From a halophilic archaeon (GTDB lineage: Archaea > Halobacteriota > Halobacteria > Halobacteriales > Haladaptataceae): a stretch of 64,000 nucleotides of DNA. Both the position numbers and the translations under genes were made by a program. Under the pieces are notes generated by a model, which was given only the letters and a program-made list of their open reading frames with translations, was not told the DNA's origin and made no database searches. The DNA lies in the NCBI GenBank assembly GCA_003298465.1, contig QNGA01000002.1, positions 372,001 through 436,000 of the forward strand, in the 5' to 3' direction. This document shows, piece after piece, positions 9,046 to 17,360 of this stretch; position 1 is the stretch's first letter; every line of letters starts with the position of its first letter.

Positions 9046-9240
9046 ATGACTGGAATCGCTGCAGTTCGACAGTTTCGCGGTCCAGAAAGCTCCTGTGCGA
9101 ACTTCGCCGTAGTTGAAGCACTCACACAATACGAGGGTATTGACCTTGGCGAGAACGAGGTCGTATTCGACGTCGACGACGTCACCGTCCGGCGGTCAGA
9201 CGGCGAGATTCAGGCAGCCACATTCACTCAGTCCGAATAG
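9046..9240 (+). CDS. Small acidic hypothetical protein
   Basis: A 64-residue acidic protein with no recognised family. The middle (NFAVVEALTQYEGIDL) looks like an amphipathic helix, and the C-terminal half alternates in a beta-like way (EVVFDVDDVTVRR). The composition is haloarchaeal and the ATG follows a purine-rich cacgagaa. Nothing adjacent suggests a function; the flanks are AT-rich and gene-free. It could be a degraded remnant of a larger HalOD-like protein. Confidence 0.4.
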   Translation: MTGIAAVRQFRGPESSCANFAVVEALTQYEGIDLGENEVVFDVDDVTVRRSDGEIQAATFTQSE

Positions 9241-9919
9241 CCCAGTTCCTACTCCGGCAGCGCTGGCTAGGAATTCTCGCTTGTTCAGTAGGTTATCTTT
9301 GGTTGTTCTTTGTCAACTATAACAAATCATGTCTTGAGAAATAAAAGTAGCTTTGTACTTATAAATACGTATTTTATACGTTGATTCGCGATAATTAAGT
9401 GGGGAGTAGGTTCCCTATCTGGGACTTTCACGGAATCACTCTCATGGCTGTCACGCTCTTCCCACAAACAGGAAAGCTTCAACCTATCGTTAGCCACAGA
9501 ATTATACTCTATCCACAATATTATCCTAGAATATAATTGAGTTGTAAGAATATTTGTACAGAGAGATGCTATCAAATGGAAATCCATCCGCTGAAACGAC
9601 CGGTGTGACGACCTGAAGTGGAAGTTCACAATACACCACGGAAAATAAACCAATTCTGCAAACATAATAACCCGCCAATAGGTAGGTTTGCTCGTTATTT
9701 AGAGATTTCCGTTAAGGACCGTAGAATTCCAGGAATACATCCAGTAGTATTGTAAGTGGTTCACCAAACTGAACCGACGTAAGATTTCTCACTAACCATA
9801 TCTTTGGATACCGTTATCTGTCTTTCTGGGGAGGTGCTGTTACATCCCTAGAACCGTAAAGAACCGGTTTGCCGTACTTCGCTGTGGTGAACGAAAAGCT
9901 CTTCGAGAAACGGAGAGAG
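9241..9919. other. AT-rich region without genes
   Basis: About 680 bases, clearly richer in A+T than the surroundings, with no coding frame I would support. It contains a 12-base perfect palindrome, AAATACGTATTT, at 9363-9374. It borders the IclR-led catabolic cluster and may mark the edge of an inserted segment. Confidence 0.4.
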
Positions 9920-10696
9920 TCAGTAGTTCTTGGTCTGGATTTCGATGATATTCACTGCGTTGCGCATCTGATCGAGGAGATTCTCGGAGATACGCTCGTC
10001 GGTGAGTTTGCTCATTGGTCCGGAGATAGAAATCGCTCCCGTTGCACGATCGTTATCGTTGCGAATCGGGACCGCAACGGCCCGGATGCCGTCTCGACGT
10101 TCTTGATCTTCGATTGAGAAATCCTGTTCACGTACTGTTTTCAGCTCCTGGAAAAGAGCCTCACGATCAGTGATCGTATGCTCGGTAGCAGGTGGAAGTC
10201 CGTGAGTGTCGACGATTTCCTCGACGCGTTCGTCGGGCTGGCAGGCCAGTAATACCTTTCCGAGAGCAGTCATGTGCATGTGCGTGTATTCACCCGTCAC
10301 CGGTTTCTGTGTCACACCTTCGGGACCCTCGGACTTGTAGAGGAGGACCCGCTTCCCATTTTCCTCGATACCCATGTCGACTACCTCTCCAGTCTCGTTC
10401 GAGAGTTTGTCTATCTGTGACTTGGCAGCCTGGTAGAGGTTCAGCCGATGCCGAGTGTATCCACCATGTTTGAGGAATCGCAGACTTAGCCGGTACGTGT
10501 CATCGTCTTGGATTACGTAGCCGCTGTCGCGAAGTGTTTTTAGATACACATGGGCCGTACTCTTTGGAATTTCCTCGTAGTCCGCGAGTTCCGATACCGT
10601 CGCTCCGTCCATCTTCTCAAGTGATTCGACGATGTTGAACGCATTTACAACCGCCTGAATCCGGTTTTCAGATGACTTTTCTGAGTTTTGAGCCAT
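9920..10696 (-). CDS. IclR family transcriptional regulator
   Basis: The 258-residue protein has an N-terminal winged helix-turn-helix (about residues 8-70, with GATVSELADYEEIPKSTAHV) and a C-terminal IclR effector-binding domain (about 85-250, including HMTALGKVLLA and a GIRAVAVPI segment). IclR proteins sense small metabolites and control nearby catabolic operons. An upstream in-frame start exists, but MAQNSEK at 10696 fits the usual family N-terminus. A perfect inverted repeat attgt-tgt-acaat (10751-10763) lies 55 bases upstream and is a candidate operator. It sits at the left edge of the catabolic cluster and is its likely regulator. Confidence 0.85.
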   Translation of the reverse strand: MAQNSEKSSENRIQAVVNAFNIVESLEKMDGATVSELADYEEIPKSTAHVYLKTLRDSGYVIQDDDTYRLSLRFLKHGGYTRHRLNLYQAAKSQIDKLSNETGEVVDMGIEENGKRVLLYKSEGPEGVTQKPVTGEYTHMHMTALGKVLLACQPDERVEEIVDTHGLPPATEHTITDREALFQELKTVREQDFSIEDQERRDGIRAVAVPIRNDNDRATGAISISGPMSKLTDERISENLLDQMRNAVNIIEIQTKNY

Positions 10697-10750
10697 GATG
10701 TACCCTGTCGTTTCGGCATTAAAATAATTACCCGATGATTTCGGTCCACC

Positions 10751-10763
10751 ATTGTTGTACAAT
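10751..10763. promoter_or_regulatory. Candidate operator palindrome upstream of the IclR gene
   Basis: ATTGT-TGT-ACAAT is a perfect 5-bp inverted repeat around a 3-base centre, in an AT-rich intergenic region 55 bases before the regulator start. An autoregulatory site is plausible. The only partial match I noticed elsewhere is attgttgt in the divergent promoter at about 17294. Confidence 0.3.
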
Positions 10764-10927
10764 AAGTTATCATCGCTGGACTAATCGTCCATTATCGTTG
10801 AGGCACATATAATAGATTATGGGGAAAGACGACGATATCCAACATAGTTGAATATATAACTATCTTTCATTACGTATATCGCGGTCGTCAGAGTGGCTAT
10901 GAACAAAAAAGCAAGAATCGAACCGCG

Positions 10928-11923
10928 TCAGGGTCGGTCGACAGATTGGTCGGTGCCCGTCTCGGCTGCTGTTTTCATCGCGGCGGCGATCGCTTGCGCG
11001 TGTGCACCATCTTCGACAGTAGCAAGCATCTCCTCGTCCGATTCGATCGCAGCGGCAAACCGATCGATCTGACGGCGAACAGCCCCATCCATCCGCCCAT
11101 TCACCACTGGCCAATGGCGCGTATCAGGGCGGTCAAATCGATCAGCGTGGACCGTTAACGTCGATCCGGGAGTATCGACCTCGGCGCGACCGGCTGTTCC
11201 AACCACTCCGAACGCGGCGTCAATCTGGCCCGGTGTGTCGTCGGGAAGGATACCGTACCCTTCGAGGACGCCGGTCGCACCGTTCTCGAATTCGAAGAGT
11301 GCCTGCATCGCATCGGGGACGCCGACTTCGTCGAGCGTCCCACGGTGTTCGACGGCACGGACGCATTCGACTTCACTTCCAATGCACCAGCGCATTGCGT
11401 CGATATCGTGGACGTTCATGTAGTAGACGGGATGACCTCGACCGCCAATGCGCTGGGACTCCGCAGTCGTAATCCCTCGCTTTGCACGTACGCTCACAGG
11501 ATCACCTAAACTGCCGTCAGCGATAGCATCGCGTGCTCCACTGTAGCCAGGATCGTACCGAAGGATGAAACTCACGCCCGTCGTCACGTCACTTTTGGCT
11601 GCCCTATCCGCAAGATTCCACGCCGACGAGAGATCGTCCGTAACGGGTTTCTCGAGCAGCAGGTGACAGTCACGATCGAGTGTAGCGTGAGCTTGCTCGG
11701 CATGTAACTGCTCGGGCGTGGCAACAATCGCTGCGTCAGCGTCGTCAAGTGCGGTCTCGTAGTCAGTCAGAGCGCGGGTAGCTCCGTACTCTTCGGCAAT
11801 GGCCGCTGCACGGTCTTCGTCGACGTCGACGACGCTTGCAAGGTCGAGTGTCGGGTGGTCGCTCACTGCGTGGATGTGGTTCTCGCCCATGAAACCACAA
11901 CCGAGGACGGACACACTCACCAT
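10928..11923 (-). CDS. Gfo/Idh/MocA family NAD(P)-dependent oxidoreductase
   Basis: The protein of about 331 residues has an N-terminal Rossmann fold (SVLGCGFMGENH, with the G-x-G-x-x-G nucleotide loop) and a second strand ending in an acidic residue (VVDVDEDRA). The EKP motif (LLEKPVTDD) near residue 90 supplies the conserved lysine, and a C-terminal alpha/beta domain contains the candidate catalytic His region (YMNVHDIDAMRW). Family members oxidise or reduce sugars, inositols and imines. An in-frame GTG exists at 11935, but the ATG at 11923 has a better-placed purine-rich ggaaggtgg. The gene follows the aminotransferase stop by one base, so the two are co-transcribed. Confidence 0.8.
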   Translation of the reverse strand: MVSVSVLGCGFMGENHIHAVSDHPTLDLASVVDVDEDRAAAIAEEYGATRALTDYETALDDADAAIVATPEQLHAEQAHATLDRDCHLLLEKPVTDDLSSAWNLADRAAKSDVTTGVSFILRYDPGYSGARDAIADGSLGDPVSVRAKRGITTAESQRIGGRGHPVYYMNVHDIDAMRWCIGSEVECVRAVEHRGTLDEVGVPDAMQALFEFENGATGVLEGYGILPDDTPGQIDAAFGVVGTAGRAEVDTPGSTLTVHADRFDRPDTRHWPVVNGRMDGAVRRQIDRFAAAIESDEEMLATVEDGAHAQAIAAAMKTAAETGTDQSVDRP

Positions 11924-11924
11924 G

Positions 11925-13124
11925 TCAGTCGCCACCTTCCTCGCGGACGAACGCCTCGAACCGATCGAGGCCGACTTCTAGCCGTTCGAGTCCGTTCGCA
12001 AAGCTCATGCGGAGGAATCCTTCTCCGGCGTCGCCGAATCCCGACCCCGGCGTAGTAACGACACCATGCTCGTACAACAGATTCTTCGCGACGCTGAGCG
12101 AGGAGGCGTCCAGCGACGAAACGTCGACGAAGGCGTAGAACGCACCCTCAGGTTCAGCACAAGAGACGTCGGGGATATCGTCGAGTCGGTCGACCACGTA
12201 ATCACGGCGTTCGCGGAACGCTTCGTGCATCGACTCCACGGCGTCCTGCGGCCCTTCCAGGGCCGCAATGGCCGCATGTTGGGAGACGCTTGGAGCGCAC
12301 GCTGTCGTGCTCTCGTGGAGCTTGGTCGCCGCATCGACGACGGCCTCAGGTCCGGCGAGCCAGCCAAGTCGCCAACCAGTCATCGCGTACGTCTTCGAAC
12401 ACGATGACACCGTCAGGACATGGTCTGCAGCATCGACGTATCCGGCAATCCCAGTCGGCTGGTCACCGTACACGAGTCCCTTGTAGACCTCGTCAGCGAT
12501 GACGTATGCGTCGTGTTCGACCGCGGCTTCAACGACTCTCGCTACTGCATCCTGTTCGTACACGCTTCCAGTCGGGTTCGACGGCGAGGTCAGAACGACG
12601 GCGGCGGTCTCGTCGCTCATGGCGTCGATGATGCGGTCGGAATCGAGTGCGAACCCCTCTTCGTGGGGGAGCGGGACCTCGATCGGAGTTGCGTCGGCGA
12701 GTTTCACCTGTGTTCGGTAGTTCGGCCACAGGGGCGTCGGAACAACGACCTCTTCGCCAGGATCGACGGTAGTCAGCATGGCAAGGTGGAGTGCTTCCAT
12801 GGCGCCGGTCGTGACGAGGATCTCCGACCGCGGATCGACAGTGACCCCGTCACGCGCCATGTCGGCGGCGATGGCCTCACGGAGTTCCGGCAGCCCAGCG
12901 TTCGACGTATAGTGCGTCTGCCCGTCTGTAGCGGCTTCGCTCGCTGCTTCGACGATGTGGTCCGGCGTGTCGAAGTCCGGTTCGCCAATTTCGAGGTGGA
13001 CGAGATCCTCACTATCATGTTCTTGCGCGAGATCGAACATCAGTCGAATCGAAGAGCGTTCGACCGATGTGGCGCGGTTCGCGAGACGGTCGACTGGAGA
13101 GTCGCTGGCTTGCCCTGATACCAT
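11925..13124 (-). CDS. Class I/II PLP-dependent aminotransferase
   Basis: About 399 residues, normal for fold-type I aspartate-aminotransferase-like enzymes. Visible motifs are GEPDFDTPDHI, the SPSNPTGSVY stretch with the PLP-contacting Asn, DEVY, and SSCSKTYAMTGWRLGW with the Schiff-base Lys at about 244; an arginine in FLRMSFA near the C-terminus binds the substrate carboxylate. It should exchange an amino group between an amino acid and a keto acid. The substrate is not predictable; the operon partner is a Gfo/Idh oxidoreductase. The ATG at 13124 is preferred over an upstream in-frame start at 13148. Confidence 0.85.
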   Translation of the reverse strand: MVSGQASDSPVDRLANRATSVERSSIRLMFDLAQEHDSEDLVHLEIGEPDFDTPDHIVEAASEAATDGQTHYTSNAGLPELREAIAADMARDGVTVDPRSEILVTTGAMEALHLAMLTTVDPGEEVVVPTPLWPNYRTQVKLADATPIEVPLPHEEGFALDSDRIIDAMSDETAAVVLTSPSNPTGSVYEQDAVARVVEAAVEHDAYVIADEVYKGLVYGDQPTGIAGYVDAADHVLTVSSCSKTYAMTGWRLGWLAGPEAVVDAATKLHESTTACAPSVSQHAAIAALEGPQDAVESMHEAFRERRDYVVDRLDDIPDVSCAEPEGAFYAFVDVSSLDASSLSVAKNLLYEHGVVTTPGSGFGDAGEGFLRMSFANGLERLEVGLDRFEAFVREEGGD

Positions 13125-13215
13125 TCTGTTAGATACACGCGGACCCACGGTATTAATTCTGCTGTCGAATCCCAGCGGCAGTAACTACAAATTCCGTCCG
13201 CTCGTGGGAGCACGT

Positions 13216-13938
13216 ATGCGTCTCACCGATAGCGTCGCACTCATCGGCTCCGGCGACGCGCGACTCACGGACCCCCTCGACTGCAACGTCTACGCAATCG
13301 AGGCTCGAGAAGGACCGATACTGGTCGACAGCGGCGGAGGGGGCGACACTGAATCGCTACTGGAGAACGCACGACGGACGTTCGGCGACCCTGCCGGTGC
13401 GCTCATCACGCACGCACACGCCGACCACTCACAGGGCGGCCCGGATTTACAGGACTTCGGGATTCCGGTCGTGGCCCCCGACTCGAGCGTTCCACTACTC
13501 ACGGAGGGTACCGAGACGGAACTTGGTATCACGGCCGCCAAGCGTGATGGCGTCTATCCCGACGACTACGAGTACACGCACTACACTCCAGACCGGACAG
13601 CTACCCCCGAATCCACCATCGAGGTCGGGGGGCGACGGTTCGAGGTCGTCCGGATACGAGGGCACGCCAGCGACCACGTCGCCTATCTGACTGATGTCGA
13701 TGGGTCGACCGCTTGTTTCATCGGTGACGCGGTGTACCCAGACGGATCGATTAGCCTTCTCAACACGCCTGGGTCGTCGCTCGCAGATTACCGCGCCGAT
13801 ATCGAGAACCTCGTCGGGCGGGGAATCGACGCGCTCTTCACCGGACACGGGCTTCCGCTACTCCGCGACGGACAGGACAGTATCGATCAGGCCGCCGACG
13901 CGCTGGCTGGTATGTACACACCGTCGTCGAAAACATGA
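13216..13938 (+). CDS. MBL-fold metallo-hydrolase
   Basis: The 240-residue protein carries the metallo-beta-lactamase metal site HAHADH (His66, His68, Asp70, His71), a later GHASDH, an Asp in CFIGDAVYPDGS and a terminal TGHG. This order is typical of two-metal hydrolases such as glyoxalase II or lactonases. It probably hydrolyses an ester, thioester or lactone in the cytoplasm. It is transcribed away from the aminotransferase across about 90 bases and converges with the M20 gene. The start at 13216 gives the common family N-terminus; the open frame extends upstream, opposite the aminotransferase. Confidence 0.8.
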   Translation: MRLTDSVALIGSGDARLTDPLDCNVYAIEAREGPILVDSGGGGDTESLLENARRTFGDPAGALITHAHADHSQGGPDLQDFGIPVVAPDSSVPLLTEGTETELGITAAKRDGVYPDDYEYTHYTPDRTATPESTIEVGGRRFEVVRIRGHASDHVAYLTDVDGSTACFIGDAVYPDGSISLLNTPGSSLADYRADIENLVGRGIDALFTGHGLPLLRDGQDSIDQAADALAGMYTPSSKT

Positions 13939-13971
13939 TTACCGACGGGATGCGGCCGCCGTCCGGCGCCG

Positions 13972-15129
13972 TCACGAGAGAAGTCGTTCCAGCGCGGCAC
14001 GATACGTGTCGACGGTCGACACCAAATCTGTGACGCTGATCGACTCGTCGACGGTGTGGGCGTCGTTCTGTATACTCCCCGGTCCAAACAGAACGGCTGG
14101 AATCCCGGCGTCGTGTATGAGAAACCGTGCATCGGTAGCTGCATTGAAACCGACTGCGTCAGCTGAGACGCCGACTGAGTCAGCGGCGTCAAGAACCCCC
14201 TGAACGAGGTCGTGGTTCGCTGGCACTGCCGCAGCGCGAGCGAACACCGTGCGCTCGATATCAACGCCGATAGTTCTCTCGTCGACGGTGACATCGTCCA
14301 ACAGTTCGCGTAGCCGTCGGTCGAACGACTCGGCTGACGTCGTACCCGGGAGGAACCGCCAATCGACGGTCGCAGTCGCGCTGTCAGGAACCACATTAGG
14401 AGCGATGCCACCCTCGATCTCGGTGACGGTGATCGTTTCGGGTGCGAGGAATTCGTGATTCGTCTCCGCACGGAGACGGTCGTCGAACGCCTCGATACGT
14501 TCGAGAACCTGCCGTAGCCCGGCAACAGCATTGACGGCGTCGTCCGGACGTCCTGAGTGTCCGCTCTCCCCGTGTACGGTCACCTCGTACCGTGCGACGC
14601 CCTTCTGGGCGATACAAACCTCTCGTTCGGTCGGCTCGCCGATGATCGCTGCGTCCGCGTCGACGCCACGTTCAACCAGTGCGCGCGTTCCCGCACCGGT
14701 ATCCTCTTCATCGACGACGAACCCGAGAGTCACTTCACCCGGATCGTCGACCGCTTCGTAGTAGGACTCCGTGGCGAGGACCTTTGCTGCCAGCGCGGCC
14801 TTCATGTCCGCGGTACCACGCCCGACAATCCGGCCGTCCTGCTCACGAAGCCGATAGGGGTCGCCAGTCCACTCGCCAGCGTTCGCCGGTACAACGTCGA
14901 CGTGCCCCGTCAGGAGCACCGATCCGTGCTCCGAATCGCCGACTCGTGCGACGACGTTCGGACGGTCAGGTTCGACCTCGTAGGACGTTACTTCGAACGG
15001 AATCGACGAGTCCTCCAGACGAGTGCGAAGGAACTCGGCGACAGCTCGCTCATTCCCAGGAGGATTCTCGCTCTCGCGCTCAACGAGGTCGCGCGTGAGC
15101 GCGACCACCTCTCGTGTTCGCCCGCTCAT
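13972..15129 (-). CDS. M20 family metallopeptidase/deacylase (ArgE/DapE-like)
   Basis: The 385-residue protein has the M20 metal and catalytic set: TGHVDVVP (His76, catalytic Asp78), GRGTADMK (metal Asp108), the DEEDTG segment with the catalytic Glu at about 141, GEPTE, and the dimerisation lid starting at about GVARYEVTVHG with its His (HSGRPDDAVN). It should remove an acyl group from an N-acyl amino acid or cleave a dipeptide. It overlaps the enolase-superfamily epimerase by 4 bases (ATGA), so they are translationally coupled. Together they resemble an N-acyl-amino-acid or dipeptide racemisation-and-hydrolysis pair; that is an inference. Confidence 0.85.
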   Translation of the reverse strand: MSGRTREVVALTRDLVERESENPPGNERAVAEFLRTRLEDSSIPFEVTSYEVEPDRPNVVARVGDSEHGSVLLTGHVDVVPANAGEWTGDPYRLREQDGRIVGRGTADMKAALAAKVLATESYYEAVDDPGEVTLGFVVDEEDTGAGTRALVERGVDADAAIIGEPTEREVCIAQKGVARYEVTVHGESGHSGRPDDAVNAVAGLRQVLERIEAFDDRLRAETNHEFLAPETITVTEIEGGIAPNVVPDSATATVDWRFLPGTTSAESFDRRLRELLDDVTVDERTIGVDIERTVFARAAAVPANHDLVQGVLDAADSVGVSADAVGFNAATDARFLIHDAGIPAVLFGPGSIQNDAHTVDESISVTDLVSTVDTYRAALERLLS

Positions 15130-16232
15130 TCGACGACCACCCGATCACTTCGAAGGTCGGCCAGTCGGTCACGGTCGAGATTCACGCCGAGACCGGGACC
15201 GTCGGCGTGAATACGGGGCAGATCGGCGCGAAGGTCGGTGACGCCCGCCGTCGTCATGAACGGACCGACCATCTCGTTCCAGATTACGTTTTCGAATGCG
15301 GCGGCGAAGTGGACACCAGCGGCCGTCCCCACGTGGCCCTCCACCATCGACCCAACCTGGACCGGCCGAGTGTCGGCCTCGGCGACCGCGCTGAGACGAA
15401 CAGCCTCGGTGATGCCGCCGGTCTTCATCAACTTGATGTTGAAGATATCGCCGGCCCCCCGCTCGATTAGACTCAGTGCGTCGGCCGCCGTCTCGACGCT
15501 CTCGTCGGGCATCACCGGCACGTCGACTCGGTCGCGCAGGGCGACGAGGTCGTCGACATTCTCCTTCGCGACGGGTTGTTCGATGACGTCGAGGCAGTCA
15601 GCTATCTCCGACAGTGCCGACAATGCCGTCTTCGCATCGCCCCAGCCCTGGTTGGCGTCAGCTTTGAGACTCACATCGTCTGGGACCCCGTCGTCAATCG
15701 CTCGCACGCGTTCGACGTCCGTCTCGGGGTCGCCACCGACCTTGATCTTGATCTGGTCGTAGCCATCTTCGACGGCTGCTACGGCGTCTGCTGCCATCTC
15801 GTCGGGCTCTTTGATGCTCACCACCTTGGGTGCATCCAGAGAGGGCGACTCGGCGTCACCGCCGAGTAACTCGTAGACTGGCATCCCAGCGTACTTACCG
15901 CGGATGTCCTGGAGTGCGATTTCGATCGCTGCGTGAGCCGCGGGTGATCCGTCGACGAGCGCACCCATCTCACCGACGACGCGCTCGATAGCGAGCGGAT
16001 CGGATTCGAGCACGAGTGGTGCGAGTACGTCCTCGATTACGGCTGCAGTGGATCCCTGTGTCTCCCCAGTCACCTCGTAAGCGGGAGCGCCTTCGCCGAG
16101 TCCGACGATGCCCTCGTCGGTTTCGACCTCGACGAGAACGCGTTCGAGCTCCGGAATCGGTTTGAGCGCCGTAACGAAGGGTTCTTTGAGTGGAATCTCG
16201 TACTGGTGGATCGTTACGCTATCTATCTGCAT
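15126..16232 (-). CDS. Enolase-superfamily enzyme, dipeptide epimerase/muconate cycloisomerase type
   Basis: The protein of about 368 residues has the muconate lactonising enzyme subgroup signature: KxK acid/base pair IKIKVGG (Lys162 and Lys164), metal ligands in DANQGW (Asp192), EQP (Glu219) and DES (Asp243), and the second-face lysine in FNIKLMKTGG (Lys267). A two-lysine architecture supports 1,1-proton transfer, so epimerisation of a dipeptide or N-acyl amino acid is likely. An upstream in-frame ATG lies at 16241. The downstream M20 gene overlaps by 4 bases, which favours a shared substrate. Muconate cycloisomerase and o-succinylbenzoate synthase are alternatives I consider less likely. 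Confidence 0.8.
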   Translation of the reverse strand: MQIDSVTIHQYEIPLKEPFVTALKPIPELERVLVEVETDEGIVGLGEGAPAYEVTGETQGSTAAVIEDVLAPLVLESDPLAIERVVGEMGALVDGSPAAHAAIEIALQDIRGKYAGMPVYELLGGDAESPSLDAPKVVSIKEPDEMAADAVAAVEDGYDQIKIKVGGDPETDVERVRAIDDGVPDDVSLKADANQGWGDAKTALSALSEIADCLDVIEQPVAKENVDDLVALRDRVDVPVMPDESVETAADALSLIERGAGDIFNIKLMKTGGITEAVRLSAVAEADTRPVQVGSMVEGHVGTAAGVHFAAAFENVIWNEMVGPFMTTAGVTDLRADLPRIHADGPGLGVNLDRDRLADLRSDRVVVE

Positions 16233-16310
16233 ACAATGCAATCTGACGCCCGCTCACTTGTAAATTAGTATCGGGGTCCAGGTGACGGAGCGACTGCCGA
16301 TCGTTCGACG

Positions 16311-17264
16311 TTACAACTCTGGGAGAACGTCATCTGCGGCGACGCGGTAGAACTCGTCCTGCTCGTAGCTGACGTCCGTGACGACGACGTGATCGGCGCC
16401 GCGGTCAGCCTGTTCGTCCACCCACGCAAGCACATCCGTAGGATCCTCGGCGATGAGGAACGCGTCACGGACCTCGTCCCGGGAGACCTGGTCGGTCGAG
16501 GCTTGCAGTGTCCGTGGATCTGTTTCGTCGAAGTTCTCCGGAATGAGCGTCGATGCGAACGAATCCATCACTCGATCGACCAGACGTTCCGCATCGCCGT
16601 ATCCACCGACAGTTTGTATCACGACCTCTCCGTCACCGCCGTGCTCGCGGTAGGTATCGATGACTCGCTCCTCGACATCGGGGATACCGGCGATGGTGAT
16701 GACGTGATCGCCGCACTCGGCGGCGAGGCGTGCACTCTTCGGCCCTGACGCAGCGACGTACACTGGAACGTCCTCCTCGGGCTGCTCGTATGGGTACACC
16801 GGATCGAACGAGAACTGGTCGCCGTCGTAGCCGAAGAAATCGTCTGCAGTCCAATATCGGCGTAGGATGTCGATGGCTTCCCGGAGACGTGCGCCGCGTT
16901 CGTCCCACGACGGCCATTCGTCGACGAAGGGGTGTTCGTTCATCCGCTCACCTGTGCCGACGCCGAGCAGGAACCGACCGGGATATAGCTCGTCGAGGGT
17001 AGCCACTGCGTTCGCGATTACGAGTGGATGGTAGCGAAATAGCGGGGGCGTTACGAATACGCCAACGGGAATCGATTCGGTTCGCTCCATCGCCGCCGGC
17101 ATCCACGACCACGCGAACGGCGCCCGCCCGTCGTCGTGGAACCACGGCTGAATGTGGTCGCCGAACCAGAGTGTGTCGAATCCGGCGGCCTCGACCGACT
17201 CGGCCCGGTCAAGGTAGTACGCTGGTGACTCATACATTCCGCCGAGGTCGATACCGAATTCCAT
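16311..17264 (-). CDS. LLM-class (luciferase-like) F420-dependent oxidoreductase
   Basis: The 317-residue TIM-barrel protein starts MEFGIDLGGMYES and shows GFDTLWFGDHI, VFVTPPLFRYHPLVIA, LYPGRFLLGVGTGE and VYVAASGPKSARLAAE, typical of F420-dependent LLM enzymes related to F420-glucose-6-phosphate dehydrogenase. It probably transfers hydride between F420 and an alcohol or related carbon. The open frame extends far upstream, but MEFGIDL at 17264 is the family N-terminus and lies about 28 bases from a TATA-like attatg, as for a leaderless mRNA. It is divergent from the TIM-barrel-like gene. The substrate is unknown. Confidence 0.8.
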   Translation of the reverse strand: MEFGIDLGGMYESPAYYLDRAESVEAAGFDTLWFGDHIQPWFHDDGRAPFAWSWMPAAMERTESIPVGVFVTPPLFRYHPLVIANAVATLDELYPGRFLLGVGTGERMNEHPFVDEWPSWDERGARLREAIDILRRYWTADDFFGYDGDQFSFDPVYPYEQPEEDVPVYVAASGPKSARLAAECGDHVITIAGIPDVEERVIDTYREHGGDGEVVIQTVGGYGDAERLVDRVMDSFASTLIPENFDETDPRTLQASTDQVSRDEVRDAFLIAEDPTDVLAWVDEQADRGADHVVVTDVSYEQDEFYRVAADDVLPEL

Positions 17265-17360
17265 CGACAGAAATCTGTATCGTCGGGTGCATAATTGTTG
17301 TCCTTGGGCGGTACATGGTACCAAAAAATAAAGACCGTCGCGCGCCATGTTCTGGTCGAT
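17265..17360. promoter_or_regulatory. Divergent promoter with a GGTAC palindrome
   Basis: This 96-base gap separates two divergent genes. On the plus strand a TATA-like aaaaaataaag (17323-17333) sits about 30 bases before the ATG at 17361. On the minus strand attatg (near 17290) sits about 28 bases before the ATG at 17264. Between them a perfect inverted repeat GGTAC-ATG-GTACC (17310-17322) touches the plus-strand TATA box, so it is well placed for a repressor or activator site, perhaps for the IclR protein. Confidence 0.45.
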
